From: Bacillus subtilis
Lineage (GTDB): Bacteria; Pseudomonadota; Alphaproteobacteria; Rhizobiales; Rhizobiaceae
Length of the DNA: 64,000 nt
Direction of reading: 5' to 3'
Assembly (NCBI GenBank): GCA_021733665.1
Contig: JAHREI010000001.1
Span: 930,001-994,000 of the forward strand
Shown here: positions 31,057-40,302 of the stretch, one piece after another
How the letters are laid out: the number at the start of each line of letters is the position of its first letter
Position numbering within the stretch: position 1 is the first letter of the stretch
Position numbers and translations under genes: made by a program
Notes under the pieces: generated by a model
The model's database searches: none
Told to the model about the DNA's origin: nothing
Seen by the model: the letters and a program-made list of their open reading frames with translations, nothing else

Positions 31057-31725
31057 ATGAAGATTGAAGGACGCATTTTCGCTTTCGCAACAGTGCTGGC
31101 CAGTTTAGGGCTTGCCGGTTGCGTGTCCGATCCGACCTATGGAACAGGCAAGTCAGCCAGCTCGCAATTGCTGGATGACGTGTCATCAATTGCTACCATC
31201 GGCCCTAAACGTAATACCGGAATTGAATACAAACCACGTCCTGATCTGGTGAAGCCGGTCGCGGGGCAGAAAGAAAATCTGCCGCAGCCACAGGATAGTG
31301 TTGCCCGTGTTGGTGATCCTTCATGGCCGGAATCACCGGAACAACGCCGTAAGCGTCTTCGCGGAGAGATTGAAGCGAATCGTGATAATCCGAATTTCGT
31401 TTCACCGATTGCGCCGGACAGCCCAAGCGACTTCACGCCGCGCCGTCAGATTTTGCCTAGCGGCTCAAGCCGTCGTGAAGATTACGCATCGCGTGACTCT
31501 GTGCTGGATCCGCAAGCAATGGCTGCTGCAAAACAGGCACAGAAAGATCGTTCAGGCGGTACAGCCACACAGCGTAAATATCTGAGTGAGCCGCCAATCA
31601 GCTACCGTCAGCCTGCTGCTTCTGCAGCAACGGGTGATTTGGGTGAGGACGAGGCGAAAAAAGAACGTCGTCGTAAGGCTGAAGCCTCAGGTAAAAAGAG
31701 CTGGCGTGATACGCTCGGTCTCTGA
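31057..31725 (+). CDS. Predicted lipoprotein, unknown function
   Basis: The 222-residue protein has a lipoprotein signal peptide ending LASLGLAGC near residue 20, so Cys should be lipidated and the protein anchored in the envelope. The mature part is rich in Pro, Arg, Ser and Gln and looks disordered. A charged C-terminus follows (DEAKKERRRKAEASGKKSW). I recognise no domain. The start at 31057 is chosen for the signal peptide; the ribosome binding site is weak. It has a strong terminator downstream that it shares with tadA. Confidence 0.8.
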   Translation: MKIEGRIFAFATVLASLGLAGCVSDPTYGTGKSASSQLLDDVSSIATIGPKRNTGIEYKPRPDLVKPVAGQKENLPQPQDSVARVGDPSWPESPEQRRKRLRGEIEANRDNPNFVSPIAPDSPSDFTPRRQILPSGSSRREDYASRDSVLDPQAMAAAKQAQKDRSGGTATQRKYLSEPPISYRQPAASAATGDLGEDEAKKERRRKAEASGKKSWRDTLGL

Positions 31726-31740
31726 TTTTTGAATGTTTTG

Positions 31741-31776
31741 GAAAGCCGCAGTCTTAATCAGCTGCGGCTTTTTTAT
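31741..31776. terminator. Terminator between lipoprotein gene and tadA
   Basis: AAAGCCGCAG and CTGCGGCTTT with an 8-nt loop and a T run on the right. It serves the rightward gene; the tadA stop lies at its edge. Confidence 0.85.
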
Positions 31777-32225
31777 TTGCGCTTTTCTTTAAAGAAATCA
31801 CGGAGCAGGGCTGTAGCCTCCGCTTCACCGATGCCGGAATAAACATCCGGTGCATGGTGGCATGTCGGCTGGCTGTAGAAGCGGGGGCCATATTCCACGC
31901 CGCCGCCTTTAGGATCGCTTGAGGCATAATAGAGCCTGCGGATACGGGCGAAGGAAATTGCTGCCGCGCACATCGCACAAGGTTCCAGCGTCACATAGAG
32001 ATCGCACTCGCCCAGCCGCTCATTCTGCAACACTTCACAGGCCATACGGATGGCCAGCACCTCTGCATGAGCCGTTGGATCATTGATTTCACGGGTGCGG
32101 TTGCCGGCGCGGGCGATGATCTGATTTTTGCGGGTGATAACGGCACCAATCGGCACTTCACCGCGGGCTCCGGCAGCACGCGCTTCTTCCATGGCAATTT
32201 GCATGGGAGATTGTGATTTGCTCAT
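31773..32225 (-). CDS. tadA: tRNA-specific adenosine deaminase
   Basis: The 150-residue zinc deaminase converts A34 to inosine in tRNA-Arg(ACG). The catalytic motif is PTAHAEVLAIRMAC and the second zinc site is LEPCAMCAAAISFARI. Both are typical of TadA. Residues at the substrate loop (ASSDPKGGGVEYG) also fit. An in-frame ATG at 32315 would add 30 Lys/Ser-rich residues; the start at 32225 or 32204 better matches the family. Confidence 0.92.
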   Translation of the reverse strand: MSKSQSPMQIAMEEARAAGARGEVPIGAVITRKNQIIARAGNRTREINDPTAHAEVLAIRMACEVLQNERLGECDLYVTLEPCAMCAAAISFARIRRLYYASSDPKGGGVEYGPRFYSQPTCHHAPDVYSGIGEAEATALLRDFFKEKRK

Positions 32226-32471
32226 AGAGCTTTTCTTTGTCTTTTCCGCAGCGGGTTTTTGCGGATTTTCGCTGTTCAGACCACCGGAAGCGCTGCCAGT
32301 TGCGTTTTTTTGCATAATGTGCGGCAGCCTTTCAGATATTTTGCTCGCAAGCTTGAAGATGATTTGTTAGAGCGTACCTTTAATAAGGTGTGTAGCATAA
32401 GAGCTGCGCTGCAATAATGTCAGCTTTATCCTAAATTTTGCCAAACCGGAATGGTTTAGCATCGCGCAAGT

Positions 32472-32620
32472 CCGTTAAAATCGCATGGCGGTTTTAGCGG
32501 AGGCAATGCAAAAGAGCAAAGAGATGGAGCAATTCGGGTGATACCGTTTTCAACGGAATTGCTCTGATTTTGCGGCAGGGCTTTCCGCAACCTGATTTTC
32601 ACTATTTGATTGCCGGGCAC
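32472..32620 (+). promoter_or_regulatory. Hairpin-rich leader of rluB
   Basis: Three inverted repeats stand between tadA and rluB. The first is near 32478-32506 (about 13 bp, two G-U pairs). The second has perfect arms GAGCAATTC/GAATTGCTC at 32527-32564. The third, TTGCGG/CCGCAA, is at 32570-32590. They may be a dispersed repeat or an RNA control element. No known riboswitch class was recognised. Confidence 0.4.
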
Positions 32621-32647
32621 AAATGCCGGTGAAAGGCTGATATTCTG

Positions 32648-34657
32648 ATGACCCGTGATGATCACGATAATGAACGTGGCAAACGTCCTTTTGTAAAACG
32701 CGAAGGTTCACGCGACGACAGAGGTTCTGACCGTCCGCGCCGCTTTGACAGCGACAAACCGCGTAGTTTCGAACCTCGTGGTGACAAGCCGCGCGGTTTT
32801 GGTTCCCGTTCCGATAAGCCGCGTGGTTTTGATATGACCGCACAGGGCGATGAAGGCGAGCGCATTGCCAAGCGTCTGGCTCGCGTTGGTATTGCATCGC
32901 GCCGTGAAGCGGAAAGCATGATTGCTGCCGGTCGCGTTGCCGTAAACGGCAAAGTGCTGACCAGCCCTGCGGTTAATGTTCTGCGCTCAGACAGAATTAC
33001 CGTTGATAATAAAGTTCTCCAGCAGGCAGAGCGCACCCGTTTGTGGCTCTACCATAAGCCTGCCGGTCTGGTGACAACCAACCGTGATCCGGAAGGCCGT
33101 CCGACAGTGTTCGATGCATTGCCGGAAGAACTGCCGCGCGTGCTCTCTGTTGGCCGTCTTGATATTAATACCGAAGGTCTGCTGCTGCTGACCAATGACG
33201 GCGGTCTTTCCCGTGTGCTGGAATTGCCTGCCACCGGTTGGCTGCGCCGCTACCGCGTGCGCGCACACGGTTCGGTAACACAGGCACAGCTCGATGAACT
33301 GAAAAATGGTATTGCCGTTGACGGCGTATTCTATGGTTCGGTTGAAGCAACACTTGAGCGCGAACAGGGCTCCAATGTCTGGCTGAATATCGGCCTGCGT
33401 GAAGGCAAAAACCGCGAAGTTAAAAACATTCTCGGCGCGCTTGGTCTGGCCGTATCCCGACTGATCCGTGTTTCTTTCGGTCCTTTCCAGTTGGGTGATC
33501 TCGAAGAAGGTGCTGTACGCGAAATTCGCGGCCGCACATTGCGTGATCAGCTGGGTGAAAAACTGGTTGAAGATTCCGGTGCGGATTTTGATGCGCCGAT
33601 TTATAATGAATTCTCCAACGAAGCTGTGAAGGGTGAACTGCCGCATCGTATGGCACGTTTTGACGCTTACGAAGATCGCAGCTCTGATGATGCCGGTGAA
33701 GGCCGTTCGCGTTATAAATCCGACTGGATTTCCAGCAGCGGCGATGCCGGCGGCAAAGGACGCGGCGGCAAAGGCGGCTTCCGTGGAGGTTCGCGCGGCG
33801 CACCTCGGGACGAAGGTCGCGGTGCGTTTAGTGGTGAAGGTCGCGGTGCTCCGCGTGGTGAAAATGATCGCAGCGAGTCGCGTGGCGCTCCTCGTGAAGA
33901 TGGCCGTGGTGAATTCCGCAGCGCACCGCGTGACGGTGAACGCAGGCCACCACGTGACCGCGATGGTAAAAGCTGGCGTGAAGACGGTCTTGCCCGTCTC
34001 AGCACATCGGCACCACGCTCCGGTGGTTTTGACAAGCCGCGCTTTGCCAAAGGCGGTCGCGGTGAAAAGGGTGATGATCAGTTTGGTTCGCAGCCACAGC
34101 GTCCGCGCGGTGTAAATGTGTGGATGGCGCCGGGTGCAAAAGCTTATAATTCGACATCTAAGCCGACACCTGGTGAAGACCGCCGTCGCGGTCGTAGTGG
34201 TGAAGACCGTCCGCAGCGTTCAGAAGAAGGCCGTGGTTTTAACCGTCGTCCGGATGATCGCAATGACAGCCGCGGTGATGACCGTTCCGGCTATAAGCGT
34301 CAGGGCTTCCGTCGCGACGATGAAGGCCGTGATGGTTTCAAGCGTGAAGGCTTCCGTTCAGACAATCGTCGTTCCCATGATGGTGATGAGCGCCCGGCAC
34401 GTGAAGAACACCGTTTCTCCGGCGAGCGCAATTTTGACAAGAAACCATTTGGCGACAAGAAGCCGTTTGGCGAACGTACAGGCGGCGATAAACCATTCCG
34501 TGGCAAGCCTGAGGGCGGCCGTGGCAAACCTGAAGGTGGTCGCGGCGGTAAGCCTTTCGGCAAAGGTCCGCAGGGTGGCAGACCATCGGGCGGTCGTCCT
34601 TCTGCGCCTCGCGGTGCAGGCCCTCGTGGTAACGGACCGCGCGGAGATAAACGTTAA
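32648..34657 (+). CDS. rluB: Pseudouridine synthase RluB-like with long disordered tail
   Basis: The 669-residue protein modifies uridine in 23S rRNA. After about 65 basic and acidic residues comes an S4 RNA-binding domain (RIAKRLARVGIASRREAE, about 72-89). The RsuA/RluB catalytic domain follows, with GRLDINTEGLLLLTND and the catalytic Asp near residue 172. The enzyme part ends near residue 305. The remaining 360 residues are low-complexity, built of Arg, Gly, Asp, Glu and Lys with RGG-like and GFRRDDEGR-like units. Such tails are frequent in alphaproteobacterial RluB, but this one is long. The gene overlaps rsmD by 1 nt (TAATG). RluB is the best specific guess; RluE or RluF types are less likely. 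Confidence 0.9.
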   Translation: MTRDDHDNERGKRPFVKREGSRDDRGSDRPRRFDSDKPRSFEPRGDKPRGFGSRSDKPRGFDMTAQGDEGERIAKRLARVGIASRREAESMIAAGRVAVNGKVLTSPAVNVLRSDRITVDNKVLQQAERTRLWLYHKPAGLVTTNRDPEGRPTVFDALPEELPRVLSVGRLDINTEGLLLLTNDGGLSRVLELPATGWLRRYRVRAHGSVTQAQLDELKNGIAVDGVFYGSVEATLEREQGSNVWLNIGLREGKNREVKNILGALGLAVSRLIRVSFGPFQLGDLEEGAVREIRGRTLRDQLGEKLVEDSGADFDAPIYNEFSNEAVKGELPHRMARFDAYEDRSSDDAGEGRSRYKSDWISSSGDAGGKGRGGKGGFRGGSRGAPRDEGRGAFSGEGRGAPRGENDRSESRGAPREDGRGEFRSAPRDGERRPPRDRDGKSWREDGLARLSTSAPRSGGFDKPRFAKGGRGEKGDDQFGSQPQRPRGVNVWMAPGAKAYNSTSKPTPGEDRRRGRSGEDRPQRSEEGRGFNRRPDDRNDSRGDDRSGYKRQGFRRDDEGRDGFKREGFRSDNRRSHDGDERPAREEHRFSGERNFDKKPFGDKKPFGERTGGDKPFRGKPEGGRGKPEGGRGGKPFGKGPQGGRPSGGRPSAPRGAGPRGNGPRGDKR

Positions 34658-35211
34658 TGCGCATTGTTGGCGGTAAATATCGCGGCCGCGCACTGGTAAC
34701 GCCGGAGAGCTCAGCAATCCGGCCAACCAGTGACCGGACACGTGAAAGCCTGTTCAATATCATTACGCATGGGTTTCGTGAGAAACTAGACAATACACGG
34801 GTGCTGGATTTATTCGCGGGCACCGGTGCGCTTGGTCTTGAGGCAATGTCGCGGGGTTGCCGCTATACGGTTTTCGTCGAGGAATCTGTGGAAGGTCGCG
34901 GACTTCTGCGTCAAAATGTTGAGGCCTTTGGCCTTCAGGGACATACCAAAGTGTTCCGCCGCAATGCCACAGCCTTGGGGCCGACCGGCACTATGGGCGA
35001 GTTTGATCTGGTCTTCGCTGATCCGCCTTATGGCAAGGGTTTGGGCGAGCAGGCCTTTGTTTCCGCTCTTGAAGGCGGTTGGCTGAAGCCGGATGCGCTG
35101 CTGATTCTGGAAGAAGTCTCAGAAGCTGTCATTACGCTGGATGACCGTTTTATCCTTCGTGATGAACGGAGTTACGGGATTACCACAATACGAATGTATG
35201 AGCTGGCCTGA
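34657..35211 (+). CDS. rsmD: 16S rRNA (guanine-966-N2)-methyltransferase
   Basis: The 184-residue SAM-dependent enzyme methylates G966 of 16S rRNA in the small-subunit assembly pathway. It starts MRIVGGKYRGRALVTPE. It has the SAM motif LDLFAGTGALGLEAMSRGC and the catalytic DPPYGKGLGEQAF (a DPPY form of NPPY). Its start codon overlaps the rluB stop (TAATG), so it is translationally coupled to rluB. A terminator-like hairpin follows. Confidence 0.95.
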   Translation: MRIVGGKYRGRALVTPESSAIRPTSDRTRESLFNIITHGFREKLDNTRVLDLFAGTGALGLEAMSRGCRYTVFVEESVEGRGLLRQNVEAFGLQGHTKVFRRNATALGPTGTMGEFDLVFADPPYGKGLGEQAFVSALEGGWLKPDALLILEEVSEAVITLDDRFILRDERSYGITTIRMYELA

Positions 35212-35230
35212 AAAAATTACCATAGAAAAT

Positions 35231-35264
35231 AAATTGCCCGCTACACAGCGGGCAATTTGCGTTT
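35231..35264 (+). terminator. Terminator-like hairpin after rsmD
   Basis: AAATTGCCCGC and GCGGGCAATTT form an 11-bp stem around a 5-nt loop, followed by GCGTTTT. The T run is weak. Confidence 0.65.
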
Positions 35265-35400
35265 TAGGCTAGCGCACCCAATTTCGCAGGGTCGATTATT
35301 AAATTATTGTCATTATAACATATTTTGGGCGTCAGGTTGCGAATTTGCCGCAATCTCGTTTAATTAAGGGTGTTTTGCAAAACAGGAAGGGACACTTTTC

Positions 35401-36969
35401 GTGCCATATCTATCCTTTTGCCGGCAACTGGTCAGCACTTCTATGCTGGCGCTGCTTGTCAGTTCTGCGGCTGTAGGCGCTTCTTATGCGCAAGCTGCCA
35501 AACCGGCTGCTCCACCTGTTGCCACCTCTGCGGACAAACCGGCCAATGATAATCAGCAGGCTGCATTGCCGGATATCAAAACCCAAAGCGGTGTCAGCAG
35601 CTTTCAGCTCGCGAATGGTCTGGATGTTGTGGTGATCCCTGATCATCGTGCACCTGTGGTGACGCAGATGGTGTGGTATCGCGTTGGTGCGGCTGATGAG
35701 CAAGAAGGTGTTTCCGGTATTGCCCATTTTCTTGAGCATCTGATGTTCAAAGGCACTAAAAATGTTCCGGCCGGTGAGTTCTCCGCAAAAGTTGCGGCGA
35801 TCGGCGGTCAGGAAAACGCGTTCACATCTTCAGATTATACCGGCTATTACCAGCAGATTGCTCCCGATGCGCTGGAAATGGTGATGAAATATGAATCCGA
35901 CCGTATGGCCAATCTGGTGCTGACGGATGAGGTTATCATACCGGAACGTGATGTTATTCTTGAAGAACGCCGCATGCGTGTGGACAGTAGTCCGGCTGCT
36001 ATGCTGCGTGAAGAAGTCAGCGCTGCGACTTTCTACAATCATCCGTATCGCCGCCCGATTATCGGTTGGCAACAGGAAATGGAAAAGCTCAGCCTCAATG
36101 ATGCGATAGGGTTTTACGAGCGTTATTACACGCCGAATAATGCCATTCTCGTCGTTGCGGGTGATGTAACGCCGGAGCGCGTGCGCGAGCTGGCATTGAG
36201 CACCTATGGCAAATTACCGAAGCGCTTTGATATTGCGCCTCGTATTCGCCCGCAGGAGCCTGAAAAGCACACATCGCGCACCGTTATTTTGCGTGATGCC
36301 CGCGTGAATCAACCATCCTATAATTCCACATGGGTGGTGCCGTCTTATATCAACGCCAAGGCTAAAGGTCGTGAGGGCGATGCCGAAGCGCTTGATCTGC
36401 TGGGTGAAATTCTTGGTGGTGGCATTCGCAGCCGTCTTTATCAGGAGCTGGTGGTTGAGCAGGGGCTTGCTGCCAGCGCCGGTGCTTATTATGCCGGTGA
36501 CGCGCTCGATGACGGTACATTCATGATTTATGGCTCACCGCGCGGTGATGCCACTCTGGAAGATGTGCAGACAGCGGCAAATGTGGAAGTTGACCGTATT
36601 ATTGCTGAAGGCGTAACGGAAACCGAACTTAATCAGGCGCGTAACCGTTTCCTCAAAGCAATGATTTTTGCCCGTGACAGCCAGACCGGTATGGCGCGGA
36701 TTTATGGTTCTTCACTGGCGACTGGCCAGACGGTAGACGATGTTCTTGGCTGGCCGGATAAAATCCGTGCGGTTAAGCCGGAGCAGATCCGCGATGTGGC
36801 AGAACGTTATCTGAAACCTTCCCTTGAGGTGACCGGCTATTTGTTGCCGTCGGCTGAGCAGAAAACAACAGAAGCCCAGCCAGCGGTCAAACCGGCTGCA
36901 GGTGGCAAAGCCGAGGCAGGCGCTCCCGAAGGCAAGCCGAAAGATGCAAAATCAGAGGTGAAAAAATAA
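35401..36969 (+). CDS. M16-family zinc peptidase, catalytic member
   Basis: The 522-residue protein has a signal peptide (hydrophobic residues about 10-30, ASYAQA end). The inverted zinc motif HFLEH is at residues 109-113, in the order expected for pitrilysin/PqqL-type peptidases. The downstream glutamate in ESDRMANLVL completes the zinc site. A Pro/Ala/Lys-rich tail ends the protein. It likely acts in the periplasm. The start is GTG at 35401. Its stop overlaps the next gene by 1 nt (TAATG). Together the two should form a catalytic/non-catalytic pair. Confidence 0.9.
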   Translation: MPYLSFCRQLVSTSMLALLVSSAAVGASYAQAAKPAAPPVATSADKPANDNQQAALPDIKTQSGVSSFQLANGLDVVVIPDHRAPVVTQMVWYRVGAADEQEGVSGIAHFLEHLMFKGTKNVPAGEFSAKVAAIGGQENAFTSSDYTGYYQQIAPDALEMVMKYESDRMANLVLTDEVIIPERDVILEERRMRVDSSPAAMLREEVSAATFYNHPYRRPIIGWQQEMEKLSLNDAIGFYERYYTPNNAILVVAGDVTPERVRELALSTYGKLPKRFDIAPRIRPQEPEKHTSRTVILRDARVNQPSYNSTWVVPSYINAKAKGREGDAEALDLLGEILGGGIRSRLYQELVVEQGLAASAGAYYAGDALDDGTFMIYGSPRGDATLEDVQTAANVEVDRIIAEGVTETELNQARNRFLKAMIFARDSQTGMARIYGSSLATGQTVDDVLGWPDKIRAVKPEQIRDVAERYLKPSLEVTGYLLPSAEQKTTEAQPAVKPAAGGKAEAGAPEGKPKDAKSEVKK

Positions 36970-38330
36970 TGGTATATTCTCTTCACTCTGGTGCAGGATT
37001 CAGCAAGGCTTCCCCTGTGCGTGGCAAGACGTTGCTCGGACTCAAAGCGGCTCTCGCCGGTGCTTTTGCGCTTTTAGCGACCCTGCCAGCCTTTGCGTTG
37101 GATATTCAGGAAGTAACCTCACCGAAAGGTATCAAAGCCTGGTTGGTGGAGGAGGACAGCGTTCCGTTGATTTCAGTACGCTTTTCTTTCAAAGGCGGCA
37201 GTGCGCAGGATCCTGCGGGCAAAGAAGGTCTGGCCAATCTGATGACCGGTCTGTTCGATGAAGGTGCGGGCGATATGCCGTCCGATGCCTATCAGGAACG
37301 ACTGGATAATATCGGTGCGGAAATGAGCTTCAGTGCCAGTCAGGATAATATCTCCGGTGGTATGCGCATGCTGAAGGAAAACAGCCCTGCGGCTTTTGAT
37401 ATGCTGGCGCTGGCTATTCAGAAACCACGCTTTGATCAGGCTGCGATTGACCGTATCCGTGCACAGATTGTGACCGGCATTAAAGCATCCCAGAACGATC
37501 CGTCGACCATTGCATCGCAAAAATTTGCGGAAGTGCTCTATGGTAAGCATCCTTATGCGCGCCGTGATGAAGGGACAGTACAGTCACTGGAGGCAATCAC
37601 CCGCGAAGATCTGCTGGATGCCCATAAGAAACTGTTCGGTAAAGATCAGCTGAAAATCGGTGTTGTCGGTGCAATCAGTGCCAAGGAACTGGCGCCATTG
37701 CTGGATAAATTATTCGGCGATTTGCAAGATAAAGCTGATCTCAAGCCGGTGGATATGGCCAAGCTGGCATTGGGTGCGACAACCTCTGTGACCTATGATC
37801 TGCCGCAGACAACAATCAGTCTGGTTTATCCGGGTGTGAAGCGCAGCGATAAAGATTTCTTCGCAGCCTATCTGATGAATCAGGTTCTGGGCGTTGGCTT
37901 CACATCACGCCTTTATAATGAAGTACGTGAAAAGCGTGGTCTGGCCTATACCGTTGGTTCCGGTCTTAGCGGACAGGATTATTCTAACACACTCAATATT
38001 TCGACCGGCACACGCCCTGATCGTGCAAAGCAGAGTCTGGATGTGATCCGCGCGGAAGTTGCCCGTATGGCTAAATCCGGCGTGACTGAGGAAGAACTGG
38101 CTGCTGCCAAGAGCTTTGCAATCGGTGCCTATGCGATCAACAATCTGGATTCGTCCGTTGCTGTTGCCCGCACACTGGTTGGCTTGCAGGAGCAGAATCT
38201 GGGACGTGACTATATTGATCGTCGTGGTGATCTCATCAATGCTGTGACGACAGATGATGTAAAGGCCGTGGCTGCAAAATTGCTCAAGGCTGATCCTGCC
38301 ATTCTTGTGGTTGGTCCTAGCCTGAACTGA
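36969..38330 (+). CDS. M16-family peptidase-like protein, non-catalytic member
   Basis: The 453-residue protein has an N-terminal hydrophobic stretch (about residues 25-45) and the M16 fold (GGSAQDPAGKEGLANLMTGL). At the zinc-motif position it reads LANLMTGLFDEG, so the HxxEH residues are missing. YNEVREKRGLAYTVGSG matches the M16 C-terminal domain. It would therefore form the inactive half of a pair with the upstream gene. It is translationally coupled to it. A strong bidirectional terminator follows. Confidence 0.9.
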   Translation: MVYSLHSGAGFSKASPVRGKTLLGLKAALAGAFALLATLPAFALDIQEVTSPKGIKAWLVEEDSVPLISVRFSFKGGSAQDPAGKEGLANLMTGLFDEGAGDMPSDAYQERLDNIGAEMSFSASQDNISGGMRMLKENSPAAFDMLALAIQKPRFDQAAIDRIRAQIVTGIKASQNDPSTIASQKFAEVLYGKHPYARRDEGTVQSLEAITREDLLDAHKKLFGKDQLKIGVVGAISAKELAPLLDKLFGDLQDKADLKPVDMAKLALGATTSVTYDLPQTTISLVYPGVKRSDKDFFAAYLMNQVLGVGFTSRLYNEVREKRGLAYTVGSGLSGQDYSNTLNISTGTRPDRAKQSLDVIRAEVARMAKSGVTEEELAAAKSFAIGAYAINNLDSSVAVARTLVGLQEQNLGRDYIDRRGDLINAVTTDDVKAVAAKLLKADPAILVVGPSLN

Positions 38331-38351
38331 TTAGCTCCTTTACTTGAATAA

Positions 38352-38390
38352 GAAAACGGCGCGGTGATTACTCACCGCGCCGTTTTTATT
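38352..38390. terminator. Bidirectional terminator
   Basis: AAAACGGCGCGGTGA and TCACCGCGCCGTTTTT form a long stem with a 4-nt loop. It lies between the M16 pair and the convergent antiporter gene. Confidence 0.9.
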
Positions 38391-38406
38391 TAATCGGCGT
38401 TGCCAT

Positions 38407-40266
38407 TCAGCTTGTCGCCGGTGCCGCAGGCAATTCTGCGGCAGGGTAATCTTCCGCAGGCGCAATGGTTTCTTCTGTAGCTTTGTCCAGCGGAACCGCA
38501 GAGCGTGTCGGCTTAATCAATGGTTCCGGTGTAACCGGTTTGTTGAACAACAGGTGACGACCGGCGAGAATACCTTCGGATGCCTGTACATGCAGACGGT
38601 CTTCATCGCGCTGGCGCACATCATCAGCAATCGCATGGGCTTCATCTTCTGCCATGCCAAGTGCTTCAAGTGTTTTACGGCCAAACAGCAAACCGGATTC
38701 GAAGGTTTCGCGCAGCTCATAATCCACGCCTTTGGCGCGCAATTGCAGTGTATGCTCACGGTCAAAAGAGCGGACATAGAGTTTTACTTCCGGAAACTCT
38801 GCCTGAATGAGATCGACAATACGGTCAGTGATTTCTTTCTTCTCAGTGCAGATCGCCACCAGTTTGGCTTTGCGGATACCAGCCATTTCCAGCACGTCTT
38901 TACGCTGTCCGTCACCGAAATAAATACGGAAACCGAAGCGACTGGCCGCACGGATTTTATTGGCGGAATTATCAATCACTGTCACATCCGAACCACCGGC
39001 CAGCAGGATCTGCGAAGCGATCTGCCCGTAACGGGAGAAGCCGATCATCAGGACATCAGAACCTGCGCCTTCAAAGTCTTCTTCCATGCCATCTTCCTGT
39101 TTTGCGGAGGAGAGCAGACGATTGCCAACAGCCACACAAAGCGGTGTGAGTGCCATAGAAATGGTGATGGCCGCAATCAGCTCGGAAGCCAGTGCATCGG
39201 TAATAACGGCAGCAGCACTGGCAGCGGAGAACAGAACGAAAGCGAACTCACCACCTTGCGGCAGCAGGAATGCTACTTTAATCGCATCATTGTGGCTGGT
39301 GCGGAAGAGACGGCAGAGCGTGTAAATGATCGCAATTTTGGTGACGATAATGACCGGAACGGAGAGCAGGATCATCAGCCAGTTGTCGAGAATAACGACC
39401 AGATTGAGTGACAGCCCAACCGCGACGAAAAACAGACCTAAGAAGATGCCGCGGAATGGCTCTACGTCAGCGGCCAGCTCATGACGGTAGGAGGAGTCGG
39501 CCAGCAGAACACCGGCAATAAAGGCGCCCATTGCCATGGAGAGGCCAGCTGCTTCCATCAAAGCGGCAGAACCAAGCACGATGAACAGCGCAGCGGCAAT
39601 CATCACTTCACGTGCGCCGGTATTGCCAATAATGCGGAACATCGGATTGAGCAGGTAGCGACCGGCGATAATCAGAATGACAATCGCCCCGAGAGCCGCA
39701 GCGACATGGAAATTGGCGGCAGCTTGCGAGCCTTCACCCGGAGACAGGGCCGGTATCAAGGCCAGAATTGGCACGATGGCGAGATCCTGAAACAGTAGAA
39801 TCGCAAAAGCTTTTTGTCCGTATTTCTGGCTGGTTTCACCTTTGTCTTCCAGAATTTGCATGGCAAAAGCGGTTGAAGACAGGGCAAAGCCACAGCCGAC
39901 AATAATTGCTGCGGGTACAGGCAGACCGGCCACATAGACGCCTAAGAAGGCGAGAGCAACGGCACACAATGTAACCTGTGCAAGACCCAGACCGAAGATC
40001 GCATGGCGCAAAGACCAGAGGCGGGACGGTTTGAGGTCAAGGCCGATGATAAAGAGCAGAAAAACAACACCGAGTTCTGAAAAATGCAATAGTTCTTCCC
40101 CGCCGGTAATCAGGCGGGCAATCGGGCCGATAATCACACCGGCAGCGAGATAACCAAGAACTGTTCCCAGTCCCAGCCGTTTGAATAACGGGGCGGCAAT
40201 GATCGCTCCGCCGAGGATCATCAGCGTTTGCAGATAAAGACTGCCGATGGAAATGTTGTTTTCCAT
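38407..40266 (-). CDS. CPA2-family cation/proton antiporter, KefB/KefC-like
   Basis: The 619-residue inner-membrane protein has about 12 N-terminal spans typical of the CPA2 family (GLGTVLGYLAAGVIIGPIAR, VFLLFIIGLDLKPSRLW, LSLAMGAFIAGVLLA-like stretches). A cytosolic TrkA-N domain binds NAD (DVLMIGFSRYGQIASQIL near residue 400). An Ala/Pro-rich tail ends it. Family members exchange potassium or sodium for protons, and Kef systems are gated by glutathione adducts. Here the exact ion and gating are unknown. Start is uncertain (40266 preferred; 40293 and 40302 possible). Confidence 0.9.
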   Translation of the reverse strand: MENNISIGSLYLQTLMILGGAIIAAPLFKRLGLGTVLGYLAAGVIIGPIARLITGGEELLHFSELGVVFLLFIIGLDLKPSRLWSLRHAIFGLGLAQVTLCAVALAFLGVYVAGLPVPAAIIVGCGFALSSTAFAMQILEDKGETSQKYGQKAFAILLFQDLAIVPILALIPALSPGEGSQAAANFHVAAALGAIVILIIAGRYLLNPMFRIIGNTGAREVMIAAALFIVLGSAALMEAAGLSMAMGAFIAGVLLADSSYRHELAADVEPFRGIFLGLFFVAVGLSLNLVVILDNWLMILLSVPVIIVTKIAIIYTLCRLFRTSHNDAIKVAFLLPQGGEFAFVLFSAASAAAVITDALASELIAAITISMALTPLCVAVGNRLLSSAKQEDGMEEDFEGAGSDVLMIGFSRYGQIASQILLAGGSDVTVIDNSANKIRAASRFGFRIYFGDGQRKDVLEMAGIRKAKLVAICTEKKEITDRIVDLIQAEFPEVKLYVRSFDREHTLQLRAKGVDYELRETFESGLLFGRKTLEALGMAEDEAHAIADDVRQRDEDRLHVQASEGILAGRHLLFNKPVTPEPLIKPTRSAVPLDKATEETIAPAEDYPAAELPAAPATS

Positions 40267-40302
40267 AATCAAAACATCACATATTGAGAGCATATCCGGC
40301 AA

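Noticed and set aside
33633-34676. Val/Ala-rich frames overlapping the rluB tail
   Set aside because: They are out-of-frame readings of the repeated Arg/Gly/Asp-coding sequence in rluB.
38554-39411. 285-codon frame on the plus strand
   Set aside because: It is antisense to the Kef-type antiporter gene.
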